A DNA stretch of 5,675 nucleotides, taken from contig PKYJ01000101.1 of NCBI GenBank assembly GCA_003132605.1, positions 5,302-10,976 on the forward strand. The letters run 5' to 3'. Under the pieces are notes generated by a model that was not told the DNA's origin, ran no database searches, and saw only the letters and a list, made by a program, of their open reading frames with translations. The DNA comes from Peptococcaceae bacterium (GTDB taxonomy: Bacteria > Bacillota > DSM-12270 > Thermacetogeniales > Thermacetogeniaceae). Below, piece by piece: positions 1 to 5,241 of this stretch. The translations under genes were made by a program, and so were the position numbers. Every line of letters starts with the position of its first letter. The first letter of the stretch is position 1.

Positions 1-60
1 GAGTACAAGGCAAACGTGAAAATAGCCTATGCCGACTATGGTGGCGAGCAGCGCCGCTGA
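1..60 (+). CDS. possible 3' end of an upstream gene (partial)
   Basis: Reading from base 1 gives 19 sense codons and a TGA stop at 58-60, ending in the residues IAYADYGGEQRR. The codons look ordinary for this genome, and a strong hairpin follows 11 nt later, as expected after the end of a gene. The fragment is too short to assign a family and I do not recognise it. A second frame (from base 3) is also open, to about 135, but its product is rich in Trp, Cys and Arg and would run through the hairpin, so I prefer the first frame. Confidence is low because 19 codons can be open by chance. Confidence 0.35.
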   Translation, partial: EYKANVKIAYADYGGEQRR

Positions 61-71
61 GAAAGATGATA

Positions 72-100
72 CAGGGGAGTGCCGGAGAGGTACTCCCCTG
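72..100 (+). terminator. 12-bp hairpin before spoVAC, possible terminator of the upstream unit
   Basis: Left arm 72-83 (caggggagtgcc) pairs fully with right arm 89-100 (ggtactcccctg), with one G-T wobble, around a 5-nt loop (ggaga). The stem is GC-rich and should be very stable. The next bases are ctattgggg, so there is no real T-run and a classical intrinsic terminator is not assured. It lies 11 nt after the putative upstream stop and 54 nt before the spoVAC ATG. It probably ends or attenuates upstream transcription, but could instead be a leader structure or mRNA stabiliser. Confidence 0.45.
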
Positions 101-153
101 CTATTGGGGATGTAGCCCGGGGTTAGGAATATAACCTGAACGGTGTGGACATA

Positions 154-618
154 ATGAACGAGAAAACAGGTTCTAGCGAGCAACAACTGGAAGCGGCCGA
201 ATACCAGGAACTGATCAACAAGATCAGGCCCAGGCATACATTTTTAAAAAACGCCATTCTGGCATTTTTAGTAGGTGGATCTATTTGTCTGATCGGGCAG
301 CTCATCTTGCAGATCTATACGGGACAGGGGTTGGAACAGCAGCAGGCTCAGGCGGCCACGTCGGCCACGATGGTTTTTCTGGGGGCCTTTCTGACGGGTA
401 TTGGGGTTTACGATCAGATTGGGAAGTACGGTGGAGCGGGCTCCATTGTACCCATCACGGGGTTTGCCAACTCCATTGTGGCGCCGGCCATGGAGGCCAG
501 ACGGGAGGGCTTTGTCTTTGGGATCGGAGCCAAGATGTTCACCATCGCAGGTCCCGTTCTTGTCTATGGCTTCCTGATTTCTGTCCTCATCGGGATCAGT
601 TATTTCTTGCTCCGATAG
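154..618 (+). CDS. spoVAC: stage V sporulation protein AC (SpoVAC), membrane subunit of the DPA channel
   Basis: SpoVAC is a small integral protein of the spore inner membrane. It is part of the SpoVA complex that carries Ca-dipicolinic acid into the forespore and releases it at germination; the B. subtilis protein has been reported to act as a mechanosensitive channel. The 154-residue product matches the family's usual length (about 150). A charged, soluble N-terminus (1-32) is followed by a hydrophobic segment with the family signature FLVGGSICLIGQ (38-49), then segments near 68-89 and 130-152. Between them is the conserved stretch GVYDQIGKYGGAGSIVPITGF (84-104), where a re-entrant or short helix fits. 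I place the start at ATG 154, with a weak ggtgtgg ribosome site 5 nt upstream. An in-frame GTG at 145 would add three residues but has no Shine-Dalgarno sequence at normal distance. spoVAD begins 9 nt downstream. The identification is firm; the exact start is less so. Confidence 0.95.
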   Translation: MNEKTGSSEQQLEAAEYQELINKIRPRHTFLKNAILAFLVGGSICLIGQLILQIYTGQGLEQQQAQAATSATMVFLGAFLTGIGVYDQIGKYGGAGSIVPITGFANSIVAPAMEARREGFVFGIGAKMFTIAGPVLVYGFLISVLIGISYFLLR

Positions 619-627
619 GCTAGCCGG

Positions 628-1638
628 ATGGGACAAAAACTCGGGAGACAGAGCTTTCGCTTCACCAAACCGCCGGTAATCGCCGCTGCCGCCAATATAG
701 TCGGACCGATGGAGGGCGATGGCCCCCTGGCCGTCCAGTTCGACTGGATCATGGATGACATTCTGTTTGGAGAGCCGACCTGGGAGCGGGCAGAGAGCAA
801 GATGCTGCGCGAGAGCGCCAAGCTGGCGCTTCGCAAGATCAACTGGCAGCCCCAAGAGATCGACTTTTTTCTTGCCGGAGATTTATTGAACCAGATCACC
901 TCTGCCAATTTTGCCGCCCGCGGCATAGAGGCGCCCTTTCTAGGGCTTTTTGGAGCATGCTCCACCTTTACCGAGGCGATCATGGTAGGGAGCATGCTGA
1001 TCGACGGAGGTTTTGCCGCTCGTGTCTTGGTTGCCAGTGGCAGCCACCACAACACTGCCGAGCGGCAGTTTCGTTTTCCGATCGAACAGGGAGTACAGCG
1101 TCCGCCTTTCGCCCAGTGGACCGTAACCGGCAGCGGGGCACTGGCTCTGGCCGACCAGGGCGAGGGGCCTGTGGTGACCGTGGGAACGGCTGGCAAGGTG
1201 GTCGACCTGGGGATCTCCGATCCCAACAACATGGGAGCGGCCATGGCGCCGGCAGCAGCGGATACGCTGATCAGCCATTTTCAGGATACGGGCACGGCGC
1301 CTGCAGACTATGACCTGATCCTCACCGGCGACTTGGGCACAGTGGGAAGCGATACCTTGAAAGACCTGATGAGGATGCAAGGTTATCTCCTGGAAGGCAA
1401 CTACTGTGACTGTGGAACGCTGATCTATGACCTGGCCAGGCAGGATGTCCACGCCGGTGGCAGCGGATGCGGCTGTTCGAGCGTGGTCTTTACGGGCAGC
1501 ATCTGGAAACAACTGAACGAAGGCAGATACCGGAAGGTGCTGCTGGCGGCAACCGGGGCGCTGATGAGCTCCACCAGCTCCCAGCAGGGGGAGACCATTC
1601 CGGGCATAGCCCATGTCGTGGTAGTGGAATCCAGGTGA
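628..1638 (+). CDS. spoVAD: stage V sporulation protein AD (SpoVAD), DPA-binding thiolase-fold subunit
   Basis: SpoVAD is the soluble, membrane-associated SpoVA subunit. It has a thiolase / beta-ketoacyl-synthase fold that binds dipicolinic acid rather than doing Claisen chemistry. The 336-residue product is almost exactly the length of the B. subtilis protein. Visible landmarks are AGDLLNQITS (83-92, with Asp85), GACSTFTEA (109-117, with Cys111 where thiolases carry the nucleophile), ASGSHHNTAERQFR (136-149), NYCDCG (258-263) and HAGGSGCGCSS (275-285), all typical of SpoVAD. There is no signal peptide or membrane segment, as expected. The ATG lies 9 nt after the spoVAC stop with no strong Shine-Dalgarno sequence, so translation may be coupled to spoVAC. 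The stop TGA is part of the ribosome site for spoVAE. I see no frameshift or missing landmark. The main alternative, a KAS III enzyme, is ruled out by context and the SpoVAD-specific motifs. Confidence 0.97.
   Translation: MGQKLGRQSFRFTKPPVIAAAANIVGPMEGDGPLAVQFDWIMDDILFGEPTWERAESKMLRESAKLALRKINWQPQEIDFFLAGDLLNQITSANFAARGIEAPFLGLFGACSTFTEAIMVGSMLIDGGFAARVLVASGSHHNTAERQFRFPIEQGVQRPPFAQWTVTGSGALALADQGEGPVVTVGTAGKVVDLGISDPNNMGAAMAPAAADTLISHFQDTGTAPADYDLILTGDLGTVGSDTLKDLMRMQGYLLEGNYCDCGTLIYDLARQDVHAGGSGCGCSSVVFTGSIWKQLNEGRYRKVLLAATGALMSSTSSQQGETIPGIAHVVVVESR
1633..1638 (+). promoter_or_regulatory. ribosome binding site of spoVAE overlapping the spoVAD stop
   Basis: AGGTGA matches the 16S rRNA anti-Shine-Dalgarno and contains the spoVAD stop codon. 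It sits 4 nt before GTG 1643. This favours the GTG start for spoVAE and suggests that ribosomes finishing spoVAD feed spoVAE. Confidence 0.55.
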
Positions 1639-1642
1639 CATT

Positions 1643-2044
1643 GTGAACCGTCCCCTCGTCAAATCTGGCTTAGATAGGATGAAGCATGTGCAGTTTCTGC
1701 TGGCTTTCGTAATCGGAGGTCTGATCTGCCTGATCGGGCAGTTGGTCATGGATCTCACCAGGGCCTCGATCACCCCGGCTCACGTGCTGGTCGGATACGT
1801 TACAGGCGGGGCGATCCTGAGCGCTCTGGGCCTGTACGAGCCACTGGTCAAACTGGCAGGGGCGGGCGCCACCATTCCCCTGTCCGGGTTCGGGCACAGC
1901 ATGGCCCAGGGCGCCATCCGGGCGGTGCAGTCCAGAGGTTTGCTGGGGGCTTTTGCCGGCGGTGTCGAGTCCACTGCGGTGGGGATAGTGGCTGCAATAA
2001 TTTTCGGTTATGCGGCTGCCGTTCTCTTCAACCCCAAGGAATAA
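1643..2044 (+). CDS. spoVAE: stage V sporulation protein AE (SpoVAEB type), membrane subunit of the DPA channel
   Basis: This is the second membrane subunit of the SpoVA dipicolinate channel, homologous to SpoVAC (both belong to the SpoVAC/SpoVAEB family). The 133-residue product has hydrophobic segments at about 17-37, 47-65 and 101-128. It repeats the SpoVAC signatures: FVIGGLICLIGQL (22-34) and LAGAGATIPLSGFG (71-84), plus the SpoVAEB-typical LGLYEPLVK (62-70) and RGLLGAFAGG (98-107). The start is uncertain. GTG 1643 has AGGTGA 4 nt upstream; an in-frame ATG at 1679 would remove 12 poorly conserved residues and give 121 aa, nearer the usual length of about 116, but is preceded only by tagatagg directly against it. 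The gene ends the spoVA block. The spoVAA, AB, AEA and AF genes of Bacillus are absent here, as is common in Clostridia. Confidence 0.93.
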   Translation: MNRPLVKSGLDRMKHVQFLLAFVIGGLICLIGQLVMDLTRASITPAHVLVGYVTGGAILSALGLYEPLVKLAGAGATIPLSGFGHSMAQGAIRAVQSRGLLGAFAGGVESTAVGIVAAIIFGYAAAVLFNPKE

Positions 2045-2076
2045 AGGGGGATACTGATCGAGGATGTGAGGCAGTA

Positions 2077-3063
2077 TTGGTTAAGGTAGGAATACCGCGA
2101 GGTCTCTTGTATTACTCCTACTTCCCGCTCTGGCGGGCTTTTTTCACTGAAATGGGCGCCGAGGTCGTTGTCTCGCCGGAGACGAACAAGGCGGTCCTGG
2201 ATGCCGGCCTGCGCTCGGCGCTCGATGAAACCTGCCTGCCGGTGAAGCTTTTTTTCGGCCACGTCCTGGCACTGATCGGGTCGGTGGATTACCTGCTCGT
2301 CCCCCGGCTGATCAGCGTCGAACCCAAAGCGTACATCTGCCCGAAGTTCATGGGGCTGCCGGACATGCTCCGGGCGCGGATTCCAAACTTGCCGCCGCTG
2401 ATCGATGTGGACGTGGACTTCAGCCGGGGAACCGGCAATTGGGAAAATGTCTTGTCATCCATGGGTAGGCTGCTTGCCGGAGACCGGCGCCTGATCAGGC
2501 AGGCCTGCCGGTCAGCTCAGGCAGCACAAAGCCTGTTCCAGGAGCAACTGGAAAAAGGGTGGCTGCTGCCGGAGGCATTGAATGGAGCGGCCGGCGAGCG
2601 GGGAACGGAGCGGCCTGCTCCGCCTCCACCGGGTTCCGGGCGTCTCAACATCGCCCTGCTCGGCCATGCCTACAACATCTACGACGAATACATCAGCATG
2701 AACCTGATCGAGCGACTGAGGTCGATGGGCGCCCAGGTGTCTACCGCCGATCTGGTACCACAGTCGGTGATCGATGAGCAGGCCGGCACCTTGCCGAAGA
2801 AGCTGTTCTGGACCCTGGGCAAGAAGATGATCGGCGCCGCCTTCGCCTTCTGTGACATCAGGCAGTTTGACGGGATGATCTACCTGTCCTCGTTCGGCTG
2901 CGGCCCGGAGTCGCTGGTTGGCGAACTGCTAGCCAGGTGGGCAAAACGGCGCAGAGACATCCCTTTCATGCCGCTGACGATAGACGAGCATACCGGCGCC
3001 GCCGGGCTGGTAACCAGGCTGGAGGCTTTTACGGATATGCTGCTGCGGAGGGAAAAAGGATGA
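2077..3063 (+). CDS. HgdA/HgdB-like cysteine protein, DUF2229/COG3580-type acyl-CoA dehydratase activase-related protein
   Basis: A 328-residue soluble protein resembling the DUF2229 (COG3580) part of the CoA-enzyme-activase superfamily; its substrate is unknown. It opens with the typical VGIPRGLLYYSYFPLW (4-19). It has three well-placed cysteines: Cys53 in ETCLPVK, Cys88 in YICPKF and Cys275 in SFGCGPES. It ends with DEHTGAAGLVTRLEAF (303-318), which recalls the C-terminus of HgdB/BcrC-type dehydratase subunits, where three cysteines hold a [4Fe-4S] cluster. A Gly/Pro-rich linker (about 165-188) separates two lobes; the second starts at LNIALLGHAYN. The start is TTG 2077, with gtgagg at 2066-2071 five nt upstream; no other start codon lies upstream in frame. 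The gap to spoVAE is 32 nt. The next gene starts inside its stop codon (ATGA) and is a paralogue. Cluster binding is inferred from the family and the cysteines. Confidence 0.82.
   Translation: MVKVGIPRGLLYYSYFPLWRAFFTEMGAEVVVSPETNKAVLDAGLRSALDETCLPVKLFFGHVLALIGSVDYLLVPRLISVEPKAYICPKFMGLPDMLRARIPNLPPLIDVDVDFSRGTGNWENVLSSMGRLLAGDRRLIRQACRSAQAAQSLFQEQLEKGWLLPEALNGAAGERGTERPAPPPPGSGRLNIALLGHAYNIYDEYISMNLIERLRSMGAQVSTADLVPQSVIDEQAGTLPKKLFWTLGKKMIGAAFAFCDIRQFDGMIYLSSFGCGPESLVGELLARWAKRRRDIPFMPLTIDEHTGAAGLVTRLEAFTDMLLRREKG
3047..3052 (+). promoter_or_regulatory. strong ribosome binding site that fixes the start at 3060
   Basis: GGAGGG lies 7 nt before ATG 3060. This sets the start of the second cysteine-protein gene there and not at the in-frame start 123 nt further upstream, which would overlap the preceding gene heavily in another frame. 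Confidence 0.8.
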
Positions 3064-4154
3064 AGATTACCTACCCGCACATGGGCAACCTGTACATAGC
3101 AGTAAGGGCGCTGCTGGTCAAACTCGGCCTCGACCCGGTGCTGCCGCCTCCCACCTCCAGGAAGACCGCCCTGTTGGGGGTCCGGCATGCGCCGGAATTT
3201 GCCTGTTTTCCCCTGAAGCTGAACCTGGGAAATTTCCTGGAGGCCAGGGAGATGGGAGCGGATACGGTGCTCATGGCCGGCGGCATCGGGCCCTGCCGTT
3301 TTGGCTATTATGCCGAGGTGGAGCGGGAGATCCTGGCCGACCTGGGGGTCCCTATGGAGATGGTGGTGCTGGAACCGCCTTCCGGAGACTGGGTCACCTT
3401 CAAGGCCAGGGCGAGGTCGCTGGTCGGAGATTGTTCCTGGTGGCAGGTGTTGAAAGCGATCCGGTTTGCCTGGTACAAAGCCCGGGCGGTCGATGCGCTG
3501 GAATCGAAGCTGCTCTACCTGCGGCCGCGTCTCTGTGAACCGCTACAGTTGGAGGCCATCTACCGGGAGGCTCTACGCCGGGTGGATGCGGCTGAGAATA
3601 GAAGAGGTCTCGACCTGGCGGTGGGAGATTTCCTGAAAGACATCCGGGGCTTGCCCAGGAAGTCAGGCGACCTGCTGCGGGTGGGCCTGGTCGGTGAGAT
3701 CTTCACCGTGCTGGAGCCCTATGCCAACTATGATATCGAGCGGCACCTGGGGCTGCTGGGGGTGGAGGTCACTCGCAGCATCTTCCTGAGCGAATGGATC
3801 AACGAGCACCTCTTCGGGGGGTTGCTCCGGGTTGGCGGTCTGGATCACCTGGAGGAGACGGCGTCTCCCTATCTCAACGCTTTTGTGGGCGGGCATGGCC
3901 GGGAGACTGTGGGCGCCACCGTGCATTTTGCCGGGCAGGGCTATGATGGCGTGGTGCAGGTGGCGCCTTTCACCTGCATGCCGGAGATTGTCGCCCACTC
4001 GGTGCTGCCTGCTGTCACCAGGGACCATGGAATCCCCACCCTGAGCTTTTACCTGGACGAGCAGTCCGGGGTCGCCGGGATCGTGACGAGGCTCGAGGCC
4101 TTTGTCGATCTGCTGGAGGCGCGCCGCAAGAAAAGGTTGAAAGAAGGAGTATGA
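3060..4154 (+). CDS. HgdA/HgdB-like cysteine protein, COG3581-type acyl-CoA dehydratase activase-related protein
   Basis: A 364-residue soluble protein resembling COG3581, which is found next to, or fused with, DUF2229 and HgdC-type ATPase domains. Landmarks are ITYPHMGNLYIA (3-14), PEFACFPLKLNLGN (45-58, Cys49), GGIGPCRFGYY (74-84, Cys79), GLVGEIFTVLEPYANYDIE in the middle, PFTCMPEI (Cys306) and DEQSGVAGIVTRLEAF near the C-terminus. The C-x-P-x-K box, the third cysteine in a C-x-P-E box and the TRLEAF tail repeat those of the preceding gene, so the two are paralogues and probably form a heterodimer, each binding one Fe-S cluster. That part is inference. The ATG overlaps the previous stop (ATGA), behind a strong GGAGGG. 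A longer reading from 2937 would add 41 Arg-rich residues unlike the family, so I reject it. The ATPase gene overlaps its stop. Substrate and reaction are unknown. Confidence 0.84.
   Translation: MKITYPHMGNLYIAVRALLVKLGLDPVLPPPTSRKTALLGVRHAPEFACFPLKLNLGNFLEAREMGADTVLMAGGIGPCRFGYYAEVEREILADLGVPMEMVVLEPPSGDWVTFKARARSLVGDCSWWQVLKAIRFAWYKARAVDALESKLLYLRPRLCEPLQLEAIYREALRRVDAAENRRGLDLAVGDFLKDIRGLPRKSGDLLRVGLVGEIFTVLEPYANYDIERHLGLLGVEVTRSIFLSEWINEHLFGGLLRVGGLDHLEETASPYLNAFVGGHGRETVGATVHFAGQGYDGVVQVAPFTCMPEIVAHSVLPAVTRDHGIPTLSFYLDEQSGVAGIVTRLEAFVDLLEARRKKRLKEGV
4144..4149 (+). promoter_or_regulatory. ribosome binding site deciding the ATPase start
   Basis: AAGGAG is followed by tATGATG. The first ATG (4151) is only 1 nt away, too close for efficient initiation; the second (4154) is 4 nt away. 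I therefore place the start at 4154. The first option would merely add one Met. Confidence 0.6.
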
Positions 4155-5140
4155 TGGAACTCTATTTGGGAATCGACATCGGCTCCGTGAGCACCAACCT
4201 GGTCCTGCTGGATCCACTGGGTGAGCCGTACCTGGCGCCGCTGTATCTCCGGACGCAGGGCCAGCCGATCAAAGCGCTGCAGAAGGGGCTGGCCATAATC
4301 CGGGACCAGCTGGGGAAGGGGGACCTGGTCTGCGGCGTGGGTGCCACGGGCAGCGCCCGGCAACTGGCTGGAGTGCTGGTGGGGGCGGACGTGGTCAAGA
4401 ACGAGATCTCCGCCCATGCAGTGGCCGCTCTCCGCATATTGCCCGAGGCGAGGACGGTCATCGAGATCGGCGGACAGGACTCCAAGATTATCATCCTGAG
4501 GGACGGGATCGTGGTGGACTTTGCCATGAATACCGTCTGCGCGGCCGGCACAGGCTCTTTTCTGGACCAGCAGGCCTTCCGCCTCAATATTCCCATCGAT
4601 GAGTTCGGGGCGCTGTCCGGCCAGGCCTGCACACCGGTCAGGATTGCCGGGCGGTGTACAGTCTTCGCCGAGTCCGACATGATTCACAAGCAGCAGATGG
4701 GCCACACACTGCCGGATATTGTCGCCGGCCTGTGCGAGGCCATGGTGCGCAATTATCTGAACAACGTGGGCAAGGGCAAGGACATTGAGCCGCCGATTGT
4801 CTTCCAGGGCGGAGTGGCGGCCAATCAGGGCATGAGGGCCGCCCTTGAAAAGTCTCTGCAGGCTGAGATCGCGGTGCCCCGGTATTATAATGTGATGGGA
4901 GCGTATGGCGCCGCCCTGCTGGCCCGCGACCAGGCGCGGGAGCAGGTAGGCACCGGGTTCCGGGGATGGCAGGTATCGACCATGCCTTTTCAGCAGCGCA
5001 GTTTCGAGTGCAAGGCCTGCCCCAACGCCTGCGAGGTGATCGAGATCAAACAGGAGCGGGAGGTCCTGGCCCGGTGGGGTGACCGCTGCGGACGCTGGGG
5101 CATCACCGGGGAAGCCGATCAGGCCGCGCTGCAGCATTAG
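4154..5140 (+). CDS. BadF/BadG/BcrA/HgdC-type acyl-CoA dehydratase activase (ATP-driven [4Fe-4S] electron donor)
   Basis: An ASKHA-fold ATPase of the (R)-2-hydroxyglutaryl-CoA dehydratase activase family (COG1924). Characterised members are homodimers with one [4Fe-4S] cluster between subunits; ATP hydrolysis drives a low-potential electron into a partner Fe-S protein. Visible motifs are phosphate loop 1 GIDIGSVSTN (6-15), IGGQDSK (105-111), NTVCAAGTGSFLDQ (126-139) with Cys129, GRCTVFAESDMI (166-177) with Cys168, FQGGVAAN (217-224) and MGAYGAALLA (248-257). The two bridging cysteines are 39 residues apart, as in HgdC (Cys127/Cys166). The 328-residue product exceeds HgdC (about 260) by a C-terminal tail with C-x2-C-x3-C (286-293) and a fourth Cys312 in GDRCGRW, perhaps a zinc or extra Fe-S site. 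The start at ATG 4154 shares one base with the previous stop. The natural partners are the two cysteine proteins just upstream; the substrate is unknown. Confidence 0.93.
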   Translation: MELYLGIDIGSVSTNLVLLDPLGEPYLAPLYLRTQGQPIKALQKGLAIIRDQLGKGDLVCGVGATGSARQLAGVLVGADVVKNEISAHAVAALRILPEARTVIEIGGQDSKIIILRDGIVVDFAMNTVCAAGTGSFLDQQAFRLNIPIDEFGALSGQACTPVRIAGRCTVFAESDMIHKQQMGHTLPDIVAGLCEAMVRNYLNNVGKGKDIEPPIVFQGGVAANQGMRAALEKSLQAEIAVPRYYNVMGAYGAALLARDQAREQVGTGFRGWQVSTMPFQQRSFECKACPNACEVIEIKQEREVLARWGDRCGRWGITGEADQAALQH

Positions 5141-5161
5141 GCAAGAGTATCAGAAAAAAGG

Positions 5162-5191
5162 TTGACAATCATGGCGTGTATTCAATAAAAT
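5162..5191 (+). promoter_or_regulatory. sigma-A (housekeeping) promoter of trpB
   Basis: A perfect -35 box TTGACA (5162-5167) is followed after 18 nt by TAAAAT (5186-5191), five of six matches to TATAAT. Transcription should start near 5198, about 44 nt before the trpB ATG. A housekeeping promoter here separates trpB from the upstream block. Confidence 0.72.
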
Positions 5192-5197
5192 TAATAC
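5178..5197. promoter_or_regulatory. short inverted repeat over the -10 box, possible operator
   Basis: GTATT (5178-5182) and AATAC (5193-5197) are inverted around a 10-nt AT-rich centre that contains the -10 hexamer. A repressor dimer could bind here, but five-base arms in AT-rich DNA arise easily by chance. Confidence 0.25.
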
Positions 5198-5241
5198 GGT
5201 GTGATTTCCAATTTAGATGAGCAGAGGAGAGATGAGACGAG

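Larger units (their letters stand above)
5141..5241 (+). other. AT-rich intergenic region carrying the trpB promoter and leader
   Basis: This 101-nt gap is visibly more AT-rich than the genes around it. It holds a sigma-A type promoter, a dyad over the -10 box and a purine-rich leader. I find no hairpin with a T-run after the ATPase stop, so transcription may continue into trpB from upstream as well. The leader from the predicted transcription start (near 5198) is about 44 nt, too short for a T-box or a trp riboswitch-like leader, and no leader peptide with tandem Trp codons is seen. Confidence 0.6.

Noticed and set aside
127..156. Candidate sigma-G promoter: gaata (127-131), 18 nt, cataatg (150-156)
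   Set aside because: Boxes and spacing resemble the forespore sigma-G consensus, and spoVA is a sigma-G operon in Bacillus. But the -10 box overlaps the spoVAC start, so the transcript would begin after the start codon, and no later in-frame start fits the family. The real promoter is probably elsewhere or upstream of the window.
952..998. Perfect 12-bp palindrome GGAGCATGCTCC (952-963), with GGAGCATGCT repeated at 989-998
   Set aside because: The first copy encodes the conserved G-A-C-S of SpoVAD and the second is read in another frame, so coding constraint and chance explain it. No further copies or spacing pattern suggest a binding array.
2028..2052. Possible hairpin between the C-run ending spoVAE and the aggggg after its stop
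   Set aside because: Only four or five G-C pairs around a long loop, with no T-run. It is not a credible terminator between spoVAE and the next gene.
2937..3059. In-frame 5' extension of the second cysteine-protein gene
   Set aside because: It lies wholly inside the preceding gene, its product is Arg/Ala/Gly-rich and unlike the family N-terminus, and the GGAGGG site with ATG at 3060 gives a normal start.
4049..5137. Long open frame on the minus strand, antisense to the ATPase gene
   Set aside because: Its product is rich in His, Gln, Arg and Pro with no recognisable domain, and it mirrors a certain conserved gene. It is a shadow of GC-rich codon use, as are the other long minus-strand frames at 268-855, 600-1244 and 940-1773.
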